Shown: piece by piece, positions 17,097-24,737 of the stretch | Layout: each line of letters opens with the position of its first letter | How positions within the stretch are numbered: the stretch's first letter is position 1 | DNA from: an uncultured Gemmatimonadota bacterium | Lineage (GTDB): Bacteria; Gemmatimonadota; Gemmatimonadetes; Gemmatimonadales; GWC2-71-9 | Direction: 5' to 3' | DNA: 64,000 nucleotides | Assembly (NCBI GenBank): GCA_946887295.1 | Contig: CAMPKP010000001.1 | Span: 1 to 64,000 of the forward strand | Made by a program: the position numbers and the translations under genes | The notes under the pieces: model-generated | Told to the model about the DNA's origin: nothing | Databases searched by the model: none | What the model saw: only the letters and a program-made list of their open reading frames with translations

Positions 17097-18229
17097 ACCC
17101 ACCGCTGCGCGTCCGCGCGGCGCGGGACCGACGGGACCTCAAGCGCTTCATCGACCTGCCTTACCGACTCCACGCGCGGGACCCGATCTGGGTCCCGCCG
17201 TTGCGTCGGGACGTCGCCCTCCTCCTCTCGCGCTCGAAGAACCCCTTCTTCGAGCACGCCGAGGCCGAGTACTTCCTCGCGGAGCGGGACGGCGTCGTGG
17301 TGGGCCGCATCGCCGCCATCAGCAATCGCCTCCACAACGAGATCCATGGCGACCGGGTGGGCTTCTTCGGCTTCTTCGAGTGTATCGACGACCAGCGGGT
17401 CGCCGACGCGCTGTTCGAGGCGGCCGCCGAGTGGTGCCGGGGGAAGGGCCACGACGTCCTCCGCGGCCCGGCATCGTTCTCGGTCAACGACGAGTGCGGA
17501 CTCCTGGTCGACGGGTTCCAGTTCCCTCCCACTCTGATGATGCCGCACAATCCGCCCTACTTCGTACCCCTGGTGGAGCGCGCCGGCTTCACCAAGGCCA
17601 GAGACCTGTGGGTGTATCAGGGCGGGCGCGAGGACCGCTACGTGCCGGTGCCCGAGCGGCTCGCCCGCGGCACGGAGCTGATCCGCCAGCGCCTGGGCAT
17701 CACCATCCGGCCGCTGGATCTCTCGCACTTCGACCAGGAGGTCGAGCGCGTCAAGGAGATCTACAACCAGGCCTGGGAGAAGAACTGGGGATTCGTTCCG
17801 ATGACCGAGCGCGAGATCGACCATCTCGCGGAACAGTTCAGGCCGGTGGTCATCCCCGACTTCGTGCCGGTGGCCGAGAAGGACGGGAAGGTGATCGGTT
17901 TCGGCATCGCGCTGCCGGATCTGAACGTGGTTTTCCGGAAGAACCGGTCGGGATGGCTGCTCCCCGTCCTGCCCCGGCTCCTGTGGGCGCTCAAGCGGCG
18001 GAAGATCCGGCGGGCGAGAATCCTGCTCCTCGGCGTGGTTCCGGAATACCGGGGAAAAGCGGTGGACGCCATGCTCTACCACTGGATCTGGACTCGCGCG
18101 GAGAAGCTGGGATTCAGCTGGGGAGAGGCGGGGTGGATCCTGGAGGACAACGCCGCCATGAACGCCGGGCTCGAGAAGATGACCTTCCGGGTCTACAAGA
18201 CCTATCGCCTCTACGACCGGCCGATATGA
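17093..18229 (+). CDS. GNAT-fold acyltransferase, candidate bacterial ceramide synthase
   Basis: About 378 residues with a conserved N-terminus (FIDLPYRLHARDPIWVPPL), a GRIAAISNRLHNEIHGD stretch, GFFGFFECIDD, and a C-terminal LGVVPEYRGKAVDAMLYHW acyl-CoA-binding segment typical of GNAT proteins. Bacterial ceramide synthase, known from Caulobacter-type sphingolipid clusters, is a GNAT protein that N-acylates 3-ketosphinganine; synteny with spt and a reductase supports that role. No ATG, GTG or TTG lies near the conserved start. The CTG at 17093 overlaps the spt stop as CTGA and is the likely initiator. Function is inferred from family and context. Confidence 0.72.
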   Translation: MNPPLRVRAARDRRDLKRFIDLPYRLHARDPIWVPPLRRDVALLLSRSKNPFFEHAEAEYFLAERDGVVVGRIAAISNRLHNEIHGDRVGFFGFFECIDDQRVADALFEAAAEWCRGKGHDVLRGPASFSVNDECGLLVDGFQFPPTLMMPHNPPYFVPLVERAGFTKARDLWVYQGGREDRYVPVPERLARGTELIRQRLGITIRPLDLSHFDQEVERVKEIYNQAWEKNWGFVPMTEREIDHLAEQFRPVVIPDFVPVAEKDGKVIGFGIALPDLNVVFRKNRSGWLLPVLPRLLWALKRRKIRRARILLLGVVPEYRGKAVDAMLYHWIWTRAEKLGFSWGEAGWILEDNAAMNAGLEKMTFRVYKTYRLYDRPI

Positions 18230-19194
18230 GGGTGCTGGTCACGGGGGCGACCGGTTTCGTGGGCGGCCATCTGGCCGAGGCGCTCCGCCGCCGCGGCGAC
18301 GAGGTGACGGCCCTGGTGCGCTCGCCCGGGAAGGCCGGGGCTCTCGCACAGCTGGACGTCCGCGTCGTCCCGGGCGACCTGGACGACCGGGACAGCCTGG
18401 CGCGCGCCGTCGAGAGCCAGGAGATCGTCTACCACGTGGCCGGACTGGTGGCGGCGAGAAGTGAGAACGAGTTCATGCGCTGCAACCGCGACGGAACCGC
18501 GAGCCTGGTCCGGGCCGCGTCGGGCGCGGGGGTGTCGCGGTTCGTGCTGGTATCATCGATGGCCGCCGGCGGTCCGGCGCCGCGCGGCCGACCGCTCACC
18601 GGGACCGAGCCGGCGCAGCCGGTGACCGCGTACGGACGCAGCAAGCTCGCTGCCGAAGCCGCGGTCACCGCGAGCACCCTGCCCTGGGTCATCGTGCGCC
18701 CCCCCACGGTCTATGGGCCTCGCGATCGCGAGGTCCTCAAGGTGTTTCGCATGGCGCGGCTCGGCGCAGCGCCCGTCTTCGGCGACGGCAGCCAACAGCT
18801 CTCGGCCGTGCATGGCGCCGATCTCGCGAGCGCCCTGGTCGCGTCGGGAACGGCGGCCGCCACGGTCGGGAAGATCTACTACGCCTGTCATCCGGAGATC
18901 ACCACCAGCGCGGAGTTCGTGCGGGCAGTGGGGGCCGCGATGGGCCGCGAGCTGAGGCTGGTGCCGATTCCTCCAGCCGTCGGCCGGGCCTTGCTGGCGG
19001 TGACGGAGGCGTCGTCGCGGATCGCCGGGCAGACCACCATCCTCACCCGTGACAAGGCCAACGAGTTCTTCCAGGACGCCTGGACCGGTGATCCGGGGCC
19101 GCTGACCCGGGACTCGGGATGGCAGGCGGCTCACGACCTGACCTCGGGACTCGCCGACACCTATCGGTGGTATCGGAGCGCGGGATGGCTGTAG
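18226..19194 (+). CDS. NAD(P)-dependent SDR/epimerase, candidate ceramide reductase (CerR-like)
   Basis: A 322-residue extended short-chain dehydrogenase. It has the Rossmann motif VTGATGFVGGHLAEAL at residues 5-20, the catalytic SSMAAGG Ser region, and YGRSK as the Tyr-x-x-x-Lys pair, followed by PPTVYGPRD. In a sphingolipid operon the expected reaction is reduction of the 3-keto group of oxidised ceramide. Isolated, it could be any NDP-sugar epimerase or hydroxysteroid-type reductase, so the role rests on context. Its ATG overlaps the acyltransferase stop (ATGA). Confidence 0.72.
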   Translation: MRVLVTGATGFVGGHLAEALRRRGDEVTALVRSPGKAGALAQLDVRVVPGDLDDRDSLARAVESQEIVYHVAGLVAARSENEFMRCNRDGTASLVRAASGAGVSRFVLVSSMAAGGPAPRGRPLTGTEPAQPVTAYGRSKLAAEAAVTASTLPWVIVRPPTVYGPRDREVLKVFRMARLGAAPVFGDGSQQLSAVHGADLASALVASGTAAATVGKIYYACHPEITTSAEFVRAVGAAMGRELRLVPIPPAVGRALLAVTEASSRIAGQTTILTRDKANEFFQDAWTGDPGPLTRDSGWQAAHDLTSGLADTYRWYRSAGWL

Positions 19195-20069
19195 CCGTGC
19201 AGGCGGCGCGCGAGGGCGTCGCCCCGGCCCGCGGCATGCCGCTGCGGGCGGTCGACCTGCTGCTGGCCGGGTATCTGGCGCTGGTCACGATGGTCGCCCT
19301 GGCTCGCGCGCCGGAGCAGCCGGGATGCTGGTGGCTGGTAGGAGCGCACGCGCTCTTCGCCGTGTTGCTCTATCTGATCACCCGACCGGGGCTCGGCGCC
19401 CTCGGACGCACCATTCGCGAGCTCTATCCCCTGCTGCTGCTCGCGGGACTGTACGGCGAGCTCGACGTGCTGAACGGCGCGGGCGCGATCGCGGTCCACG
19501 ACGGGATGGTGCAGCGGTGGGAGCTGGCGATCTTCGGTACCCAGCTCAGCACCGAATGGTGGCGCGCCATGCCGAGCCCGTTCTGGTCGGCGCTGCTGCA
19601 CGCCGCCTATCTCTCGTACTACCCGATCGTGGTCACGCCGGCGTTCTACTTCGCCTGGCGGCGGAACCTGCCCGCCCTGCGGCATTTCGTGCTCGTGCTC
19701 ATGGCGACCTTCGTCGTCTGCTATCTGGCATTCATCTTCTTTCCCGTCGCCGGTCCGTATTACGTCTTTCCCCGGCCGGACCCGTGGTTCACCGACAACG
19801 TGTTCGCCCGGATGGTGTACGGGACGCTCGCCACCGGGAGCTCCTACGGGGCCGCGTTTCCCAGCTCCCACGTCGCGGCGACGCTGGCCGTGGCCCTCGC
19901 CTCCGCCCGGGGCTCGAAGGCACTCGCCTGGGCGCTGGCGCTGCCCACGGTGCTGCTCACCGTCGCCGTGGTCTACTGTCAGATGCACTACGGAGTGGAC
20001 GCGGTGGCCGGGCTGCTCGTCGGAGCCGCCGTGGCGGCGGTCGTCGGGAGACGCACGTCGAGGGCGTGA
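19185..20069 (+). CDS. PAP2-superfamily membrane phosphotransferase, possible ceramide headgroup transferase
   Basis: A 294-residue integral membrane protein with about six hydrophobic segments. The PAP2 catalytic motifs are late: AFPSSHVAATLAVALA with the catalytic His, and MHYGVDAVAGLLVG with the second His and Asp. This PAP2_3-like arrangement is shared with inositol phosphorylceramide synthases of the Aur1 type. Last gene of the spt operon, overlapping the reductase by 10 bp, so a transferase that puts a phospho-headgroup on ceramide is the natural inference. A plain lipid phosphatase is the alternative. Confidence 0.75.
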   Translation: MAVAVQAAREGVAPARGMPLRAVDLLLAGYLALVTMVALARAPEQPGCWWLVGAHALFAVLLYLITRPGLGALGRTIRELYPLLLLAGLYGELDVLNGAGAIAVHDGMVQRWELAIFGTQLSTEWWRAMPSPFWSALLHAAYLSYYPIVVTPAFYFAWRRNLPALRHFVLVLMATFVVCYLAFIFFPVAGPYYVFPRPDPWFTDNVFARMVYGTLATGSSYGAAFPSSHVAATLAVALASARGSKALAWALALPTVLLTVAVVYCQMHYGVDAVAGLLVGAAVAAVVGRRTSRA

Positions 20070-20091
20070 ACGGTGGATGGGCAGGAACGAG

Positions 20092-20125
20092 AAAAGGGGG
20101 ACCGCGCCATCGCGGTCCCCCTTTT
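20092..20125. terminator. Bidirectional intrinsic terminator
   Basis: AAAAGGGGGACCGCG (20092-20106), loop CCAT, and its exact complement 20111-20125 ending in TTTT. It sits between the convergent PAP2 and cupredoxin genes and has a T-run for both directions. Confidence 0.93.
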
Positions 20126-20164
20126 CCGGTTCGATCTCACAGTCTGCTGTTTGCCGCCACGGCC

Positions 20165-20644
20165 TTACTCCACCTTCAGCTTGCCCTTCATGCCCAGCGC
20201 CAGGTGCGGCAGGCAGTAGTACTTGTACTCGCCCGCGGGCGCACCCGCGAAGTTCACGGTGTAGATCGCGTTCGGCTCGGTGAGCAGGGAGCCCTCGAGC
20301 GGCGCCATCTGATCCGGCATGCCGGCCTTGAGCACCTCGGCCGCGCCGCTCGGAATGCTGTCCGCCCAGAAGGAAACATTGTGCGGGCCGCCGCTCACGT
20401 TGTGGAACCGGACGACGTCGCCCGACTTGATCGTGAGCTCGTCGGGCACGTACTTGTAGCTGGTTCCCTCGAGAACCATGTTGACGTCGTGCGTCGTCCC
20501 GCCGCCCGCAGGAGCTGCCTCGCCCGCGGCCGGAGCCGCCTGATCCGGGGTCGCCGTCGTCTGCTGATCACCAGCCTTCTGCTCGCCGCCACCGCAGGCC
20601 GCCAGAACGAAAGCGAGCCCCGCCACCATGGAAGTCACGCGCAT
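20165..20644 (-). CDS. Cupredoxin (plastocyanin/azurin-like) lipoprotein
   Basis: A 159-residue lipoprotein: signal with LAAC lipobox, an Ala/Pro/Gln-rich linker to about residue 50, then one cupredoxin domain. The blue-copper ligands are visible: His in SGGPHNVSFW, then Cys, His and Met in YYCLPHLALGMKG. It should carry single electrons in the periplasm. With Alternative Complex III 3 kb away it is a plausible electron acceptor, but that is inference. An inverted repeat of CRP type lies 63 bp upstream. Confidence 0.92.
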   Translation of the reverse strand: MRVTSMVAGLAFVLAACGGGEQKAGDQQTTATPDQAAPAAGEAAPAGGGTTHDVNMVLEGTSYKYVPDELTIKSGDVVRFHNVSGGPHNVSFWADSIPSGAAEVLKAGMPDQMAPLEGSLLTEPNAIYTVNFAGAPAGEYKYYCLPHLALGMKGKLKVE

Positions 20645-20706
20645 CGCCGATCTGCCTCCGAATCTATGAATTAATCCGACACCCTCTGTTACCCACTGTC
20701 ACCCGA

Positions 20707-20728
20707 CTTTGTGAAGTCGTTCACAAAG
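20707..20728. promoter_or_regulatory. CRP/FNR-type palindromic operator
   Basis: A 22-bp perfect dyad, CTTTGTGAA and TTCACAAAG around GTCG. Its core is exactly TGTGA-N6-TCACA, the CRP half-site consensus. It lies between the cupredoxin gene (minus) and the YkgJ-like gene (plus), about 63 bp and 98 bp from their starts, so it could control either or both. No Crp/Fnr regulator is in the window. Confidence 0.65.
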
Positions 20729-20795
20729 ATACTGTCCCCTCTCGTGAAGGGAAGAGGGACAGCCGGCCGTCGCGGCGCGGGTGCATGATTACTAT

Positions 20796-20841
20796 TGAGC
20801 GCAATGGAGATGAGCAACTGAGCGCAATGGAGATGAGCAAC
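20796..20841 (+). repeat. Two exact 23-bp tandem copies across a start codon
   Basis: The 23 bases at 20796-20818 are repeated without change at 20819-20841. Each copy starts TGAGCGCAATGGAG and holds two ATGs. The first copy encodes ATG-GAG-ATG-AGC-AAC followed by TGA (20819-20821, the first bases of the second copy), so it makes a five-codon mini-ORF. The second copy continues into the Cys-rich protein. Confidence 0.95.
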
Positions 20842-21639
20842 ACCACACGGGGCCGGCCAGCCCCCCTCGCGCCACCATGCCGGCAACTGGGCTCCCAATG
20901 CCGGGCCCTGCGCGTGACGCTCAGGGTCGGCTCGCTGGAGGAAGGCGCCGCCTCCCTCGATCACGAGGCGACCTGGCTCCTGGGCCATACCGAACAGATC
21001 ACCTTCGGCGAGCTCTGGGCCGGGAATGGCGACCTCTACGTCGACGCCATCCTGCACGTGCCCTGCCGATACCTCAAGGACGGCCAAGCCGCTGGGTGCG
21101 CATTATACGGATTCCGGGGCACCGCCCCCCGGCCGCCGCGACGTGCCGAGCAGCCGCGCCGGCTGGGAGGGCAGCGTTTCCGGGTGGTGGACGCCAAGCG
21201 CATGGTGACGAGAATGCTGCCGCAGACGCCCCCGCCCGCCCGTGCGCTGCCGGTCCTCGACGCGGGGAATCCCTGCGCCGCGGCGCCCTGCCGAACCGCC
21301 GACAACAAGCGCGCCGCGGCATGCTGCCGGGACCTGCAGGTCGAGATCATGTGCACCAAGCGGGAGCGGCGGCTGGAGGCCCTGGTGCGCACCAGAAGGT
21401 CGCCATATCTCTGTAAGGTGGAGCGGGGCGGCGACTTCTCGCTCGACGTGGAAATGATCTCCGCCTGCGGATACCTGGGAGACGACGGCGTGGCCTGCTC
21501 GCTGCATGGCCGCGTGCGAGCGGACGGACGGCCGGCCAAGCCGGACCTCTGCACCGAATGGCCCCCGAAGAACCGGGGACTCCATCCCGGCTGCGTCTTC
21601 GGGCCCCGTCGCAGACGGCGACGCCCGCCGGGCGATTAG
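20827..21639 (+). CDS. Cys-rich protein with two YkgJ-like modules
   Basis: About 270 residues with no signal peptide and some 16 Cys. The second half has NPCAAAPC...AACCRDLQVEI, then ACGYLGDDGVACSLHG and a final KPDLCTEWP. This resembles the CxxxC/CC...C-YL-x-DG-x-C-LH-x-R...C layout of the YkgJ family of putative Zn/Fe-binding proteins. The first half repeats the middle element (PCRYLKDGQAAGCALYGFRG). Function unknown. Start chosen at the ATG of the second 23-bp repeat; an in-frame ATG at 20785 would read through both copies. Confidence 0.6.
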   Translation: MEMSNTTRGRPAPLAPPCRQLGSQCRALRVTLRVGSLEEGAASLDHEATWLLGHTEQITFGELWAGNGDLYVDAILHVPCRYLKDGQAAGCALYGFRGTAPRPPRRAEQPRRLGGQRFRVVDAKRMVTRMLPQTPPPARALPVLDAGNPCAAAPCRTADNKRAAACCRDLQVEIMCTKRERRLEALVRTRRSPYLCKVERGGDFSLDVEMISACGYLGDDGVACSLHGRVRADGRPAKPDLCTEWPPKNRGLHPGCVFGPRRRRRRPPGD

Positions 21640-21684
21640 CGCGTCCTCAAGTGTGCAAGCCGGTGTAAGTTGCCCGTCCTCAAG

Positions 21685-21720
21685 GACGACTCGACCCCAG
21701 CAGACGACTCGACCCCCGCA
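21685..21720 (+). repeat. 18-bp tandem duplication upstream of the ECF sigma gene
   Basis: Two 18-bp copies (21685-21702 and 21703-21720) starting GACGACTCGACCCC, with one mismatch (A versus C). They end 8 bp before the GTG start of the sigma gene, just before its GAGG ribosome-binding site. Confidence 0.9.
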
Positions 21721-21728
21721 GAGGTGTC

Positions 21729-22247
21729 GTGAGCGACGATCTCGAGAAACTGTACCAGAGCACCTATACCGCCGTAGTCCGGTTCCTCTACCGGAAGGTG
21801 TGGGACGCCGAGCGCGCGGAGGACCTGGCGCAGGAGGTATTCGTCCGCGCGCTCGCCCACCGGCCGGACAAGCCCCGGGCCTGGGTCTTCGCGGTGGCCG
21901 CCAACCTGGCGCGTGACGAGGCTCGCGCGGCGGTGCGGCGCAAGCGACACCTCACGCTGCTGAAGGGCGACCCCATCTCGCAGCCCACGATCTCGCCGGC
22001 GGCGGACGACACGGTGGAGCACGACGAGCAGATGGCCTCGGTGCAGGAGGCGCTCAACACGCTGACGCCGAGAGATCGCGAGATCCTGCTGCTGTGGGAC
22101 GCCGGGCTCAGCTATCCCGAGATCGCGGCGCAGACCGGGCTCGCGGTGGGGGCCGTTGGCACGACACTGGCAAGAGCGCGCCGCCGACTGGTGGATGCGC
22201 ACGATCGGCAGCAGAAACCGACGAGAGACAATGCGGCACATTCCTGA
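21729..22247 (+). CDS. ECF-type RNA polymerase sigma factor
   Basis: A 172-residue sigma-70 family protein with only regions 2 and 4. Region 2 is at about 5-70 (YQSTYTAVVRFLYRKV, AEDLAQEVFVRAL, PRAWVFAVAANLARDEARAAVRR); region 4 is at about 105-160 (LNTLTPRDREILLLWDAGLSYPEI, then AVGTTLARARRRL). The start is GTG at 21729 with GAGG 4 nt upstream. It is followed, with a 17-bp overlap, by a zinc-finger anti-sigma gene, so it is probably held inactive at the membrane until a signal. The inducing stress is unknown. Confidence 0.93.
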   Translation: MSDDLEKLYQSTYTAVVRFLYRKVWDAERAEDLAQEVFVRALAHRPDKPRAWVFAVAANLARDEARAAVRRKRHLTLLKGDPISQPTISPAADDTVEHDEQMASVQEALNTLTPRDREILLLWDAGLSYPEIAAQTGLAVGAVGTTLARARRRLVDAHDRQQKPTRDNAAHS

Positions 22248-23244
22248 AGACGAGCTGCACGCCTATCTCGATCAGGGGCTGAGCCGATCTCAGTGCGTCG
22301 AGATCGAGAGCCACCTGGCCGGGTGCCAGTCGTGTCGTGCAACTCGCGATGGAATCGCCGCGCTGCGGGACCGCACCACCGCCCTGCTCTCCCGCCTGGC
22401 GCCGCCTCGGCGCCTGCCGCCCGCGTTCGAGGGACTCCACGGTCTCGCGGCCCAGCGGGTGAACACCCGCCGCCGCCGGCTTCGCACGGTAGCATGGGCG
22501 GCGAGCCTCGTGGCGGCCCTCGGAATGGGCTGGACCGCGAGCATGCTGGTGGGCCCGGGAAGCGGCACGAGCGTCGCCACGCGCACGCTGCCCCCCGTCG
22601 CCGAAGCCGTGAGGCCGGCCTCGCGCGCCGACTCAGCCGAGGCCGGACGGGCGGAGCGCACGGTCTCCCGTGCCGCCACTCCCTCGGCGGCGCCGGCCCC
22701 AGCGCCCAGGCCGGTGAAATCCGAAGGCCGCCGTGCGTGCGCGCGCGAGGACTCCATCCGCGCCGCGAAGCTGGCCATCCTCGATCCGGCCCCCGCGCTC
22801 GAGCTCGACCCGCTCGACAAACCGAAGCCCGGGGCCGGCGAGCAGTTCGCGGGCATGTGGCGCACGATGTCGTGGGACGGCGCGCAGAGCGAGTCGGGAC
22901 AGAGCCCCCCGCACATCGACGGACTGCCGGTTATCAGGGTGCAGGTGCAGGCGAACGATCATGGCAAGCGTCCGCTCATGGTCGTGGCCCAGCAGCTCGC
23001 GTCGGGGCAGGTCATCCAGACGATCGAGGGCCCCGCCAGCGACGTCTCGGAGCTCCTCTCCCGCCGCACCGGCACCTCGTCCGACGGCAGCCTGGCGGTG
23101 AGCATCTCCGACGCGACTCCGGCAGCCGACCAGGCGATGGCGATGCAGATGGGCGACCGGATGCTCGCGATCACCGGGGCCCTTCCCTCCGACAGCCTCC
23201 GGGCCATGATCCGCAGAATCAACGCGGAAATGCGGAGCAAATGA
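22231..23244 (+). CDS. Zinc-finger (zf-HC2) transmembrane anti-sigma factor
   Basis: A 337-residue protein. An N-terminal HC2 zinc finger (HLAGCQSCRATRDG, about residues 29-42, His plus CxxC) binds the sigma factor. One transmembrane helix follows at about 90-112 (VAWAASLVAALGMGWTASML). A large Ala/Pro/Ser-rich linker and a C-terminal domain of about 120 residues are predicted to be periplasmic; the latter holds the VIRVQVQANDHGKRPLMVVAQQLA block. The outer part is likely the stress-sensing or proteolysis-sensitive region. The ATG at 22231 lies 17 bp inside the sigma gene. Confidence 0.87.
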   Translation: MRHIPEDELHAYLDQGLSRSQCVEIESHLAGCQSCRATRDGIAALRDRTTALLSRLAPPRRLPPAFEGLHGLAAQRVNTRRRRLRTVAWAASLVAALGMGWTASMLVGPGSGTSVATRTLPPVAEAVRPASRADSAEAGRAERTVSRAATPSAAPAPAPRPVKSEGRRACAREDSIRAAKLAILDPAPALELDPLDKPKPGAGEQFAGMWRTMSWDGAQSESGQSPPHIDGLPVIRVQVQANDHGKRPLMVVAQQLASGQVIQTIEGPASDVSELLSRRTGTSSDGSLAVSISDATPAADQAMAMQMGDRMLAITGALPSDSLRAMIRRINAEMRSK

Positions 23245-23274
23245 CAGGCGAGTGAAGGAGCCCGCTGCCAACGA

Positions 23275-23308
23275 AACGAAGGGGCCATGTCCGCATGGCC
23301 CCTTCGTT
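23275..23308. terminator. Terminator-like 15-bp hairpin between convergent genes
   Basis: AACGAAGGGGCCATG (23275-23289), loop TCCG, exact complement 23294-23308. The stem is strong but no clear T-run follows on either strand. It lies between the anti-sigma gene (plus) and actF (minus). Confidence 0.65.
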
Positions 23309-23310
23309 CC

Positions 23311-23348
23311 TGCTGCGGTGACACCAGCCTGCTGCGGTGACACCAGCC
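23311..23348. repeat. Exact 19-bp tandem duplication
   Basis: TGCTGCGGTGACACCAGCC at 23311-23329 is repeated exactly at 23330-23348, directly next to the terminator-like hairpin. Confidence 0.95.
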
Positions 23349-23372
23349 CCACTCAGCCCCAGCCGCCCCCTC

Positions 23373-24737
23373 TCACCTGGGCCGCTCGCGCCGATCGATC
23401 AGCTCCGGCGATACGTAGTCCCGCGGACCCTCCTCGTGGTCGAACTCGGCCGAGACGACGGCGTGTCCGCGCTCACGATCCAGCGTGATCTCGGCGAGGC
23501 GCGGGGAGACCATCGGGAAGGTCCGGGCGAACAGCGCGTATGCGAGCAGATAAAAGCCGAGGAACATCAGCGTGGGTCCCAGCTCCGGCTCGGCGAACAC
23601 GGGCCCGGGCAGCGCGGTGACCGAAGGCATCACCAGCAGATAGCGCTCCAGCCAGAGCGCCACCAGGCTCACGGTCGCGAAGAAGATCAGGGTCGCCCGG
23701 GTCTTCTTGGGCGCGACGCCCAGCAGGCCGAAGAACGGGATGATGAACATGCCGACCAGCACGAGGACTCCCACCGGACGCCAGTTGCCCCAGAGGCGGG
23801 CGAAGACGAACCCGGTTTCCTCCGGCAGGTTGCCGTACCAGATCACCAGAAACTGGGCCCACATGAGATAGGTCCAGAACACGGTGAACCCGAAGCAGAG
23901 CTTGCCCAGGTCGTGCCGCTGCTTGGGCGAGACCAGATCGGCGATGCCGAGATGGGCCGCCCCATAGGCGCCCAGGAGCGCGAGCAGCATGTGGGCGCCC
24001 AGGAACGAGCCCATGAAATAGAAGCCGCCCAGCAGGTTGCTGAACCAGTGCGGCTGGAGCGCCATGATGCCGTCGAACGCCACCATGCTGAACACGATCG
24101 CATAGAGCACGACGAACAGCGGCGCGAGCCGGTGGATTCGCTCCTCCTGGGCCAGGACGGTCGGCGGGGTTCCGTCGTATCCCCGGGTCCACCGCTGGTA
24201 GAGAGACCGCTGCCCCGGCCCCGCCGCCGAGCGGATGGCGAACAGGTCCGGGATGATGTCGGCCTTGACCAGCTTCCACCCCACCCAGCCCAGCACCGCG
24301 AGGCCGATTCCCAGCCGGGCGAACATGAACGGCCGCGAGAGCCAGACTTCCTTCGAGTGATCCATGCCGTGGGCGGCGGCCACCATCGGCCCGTAGACTG
24401 CGTCGTAGCCCAGGGTGAAGATCAGCACCAGTCCCACGAGCGAGAGCGGCAGGAAGGCCACCGACGCCTCTGCGAAGCGGATCATGAGCCCCGACCACTT
24501 GGCATTGGTGATCTTCTGCACCGCGACGAACGCCACGCTCCCGCCGGCGAGTCCGGTGAAGTACAGCCAGTTGACGTGGAAGAGCTGCCACGCGCGCGCG
24601 GCGTCCTCTCCCCGCAGGGCCCAGACGAAGAGGATCATGCCAAGGACGGCGCAGCCTCCGCCGATGCCGAGGAACAGATCGTATTTGGCGGCGACCGAGC
24701 GCTCGACCAGCCGCCGATGAACGGTGTCGGGGCTCAT
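23373..24737 (-). CDS. actF: Alternative Complex III subunit ActF (NrfD-like quinone-binding membrane protein)
   Basis: A 454-residue polytopic membrane protein of the NrfD/ActF kind with about ten helices, and motifs FHVNWLYFTGLAGGSVAF, SRPFMFARLGIG, GAHMLLALLGAYG and ALWLERYLLVMPS. In ACIII it pairs with ActC in the membrane domain of quinol:cytochrome c oxidoreductase. It is the last gene of the act cluster; the small ActG and oxidase genes found downstream in some genomes are not here. Its ATG at 24737 overlaps the actE stop (ATGA). Confidence 0.93.
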   Translation of the reverse strand: MSPDTVHRRLVERSVAAKYDLFLGIGGGCAVLGMILFVWALRGEDAARAWQLFHVNWLYFTGLAGGSVAFVAVQKITNAKWSGLMIRFAEASVAFLPLSLVGLVLIFTLGYDAVYGPMVAAAHGMDHSKEVWLSRPFMFARLGIGLAVLGWVGWKLVKADIIPDLFAIRSAAGPGQRSLYQRWTRGYDGTPPTVLAQEERIHRLAPLFVVLYAIVFSMVAFDGIMALQPHWFSNLLGGFYFMGSFLGAHMLLALLGAYGAAHLGIADLVSPKQRHDLGKLCFGFTVFWTYLMWAQFLVIWYGNLPEETGFVFARLWGNWRPVGVLVLVGMFIIPFFGLLGVAPKKTRATLIFFATVSLVALWLERYLLVMPSVTALPGPVFAEPELGPTLMFLGFYLLAYALFARTFPMVSPRLAEITLDRERGHAVVSAEFDHEEGPRDYVSPELIDRRERPR

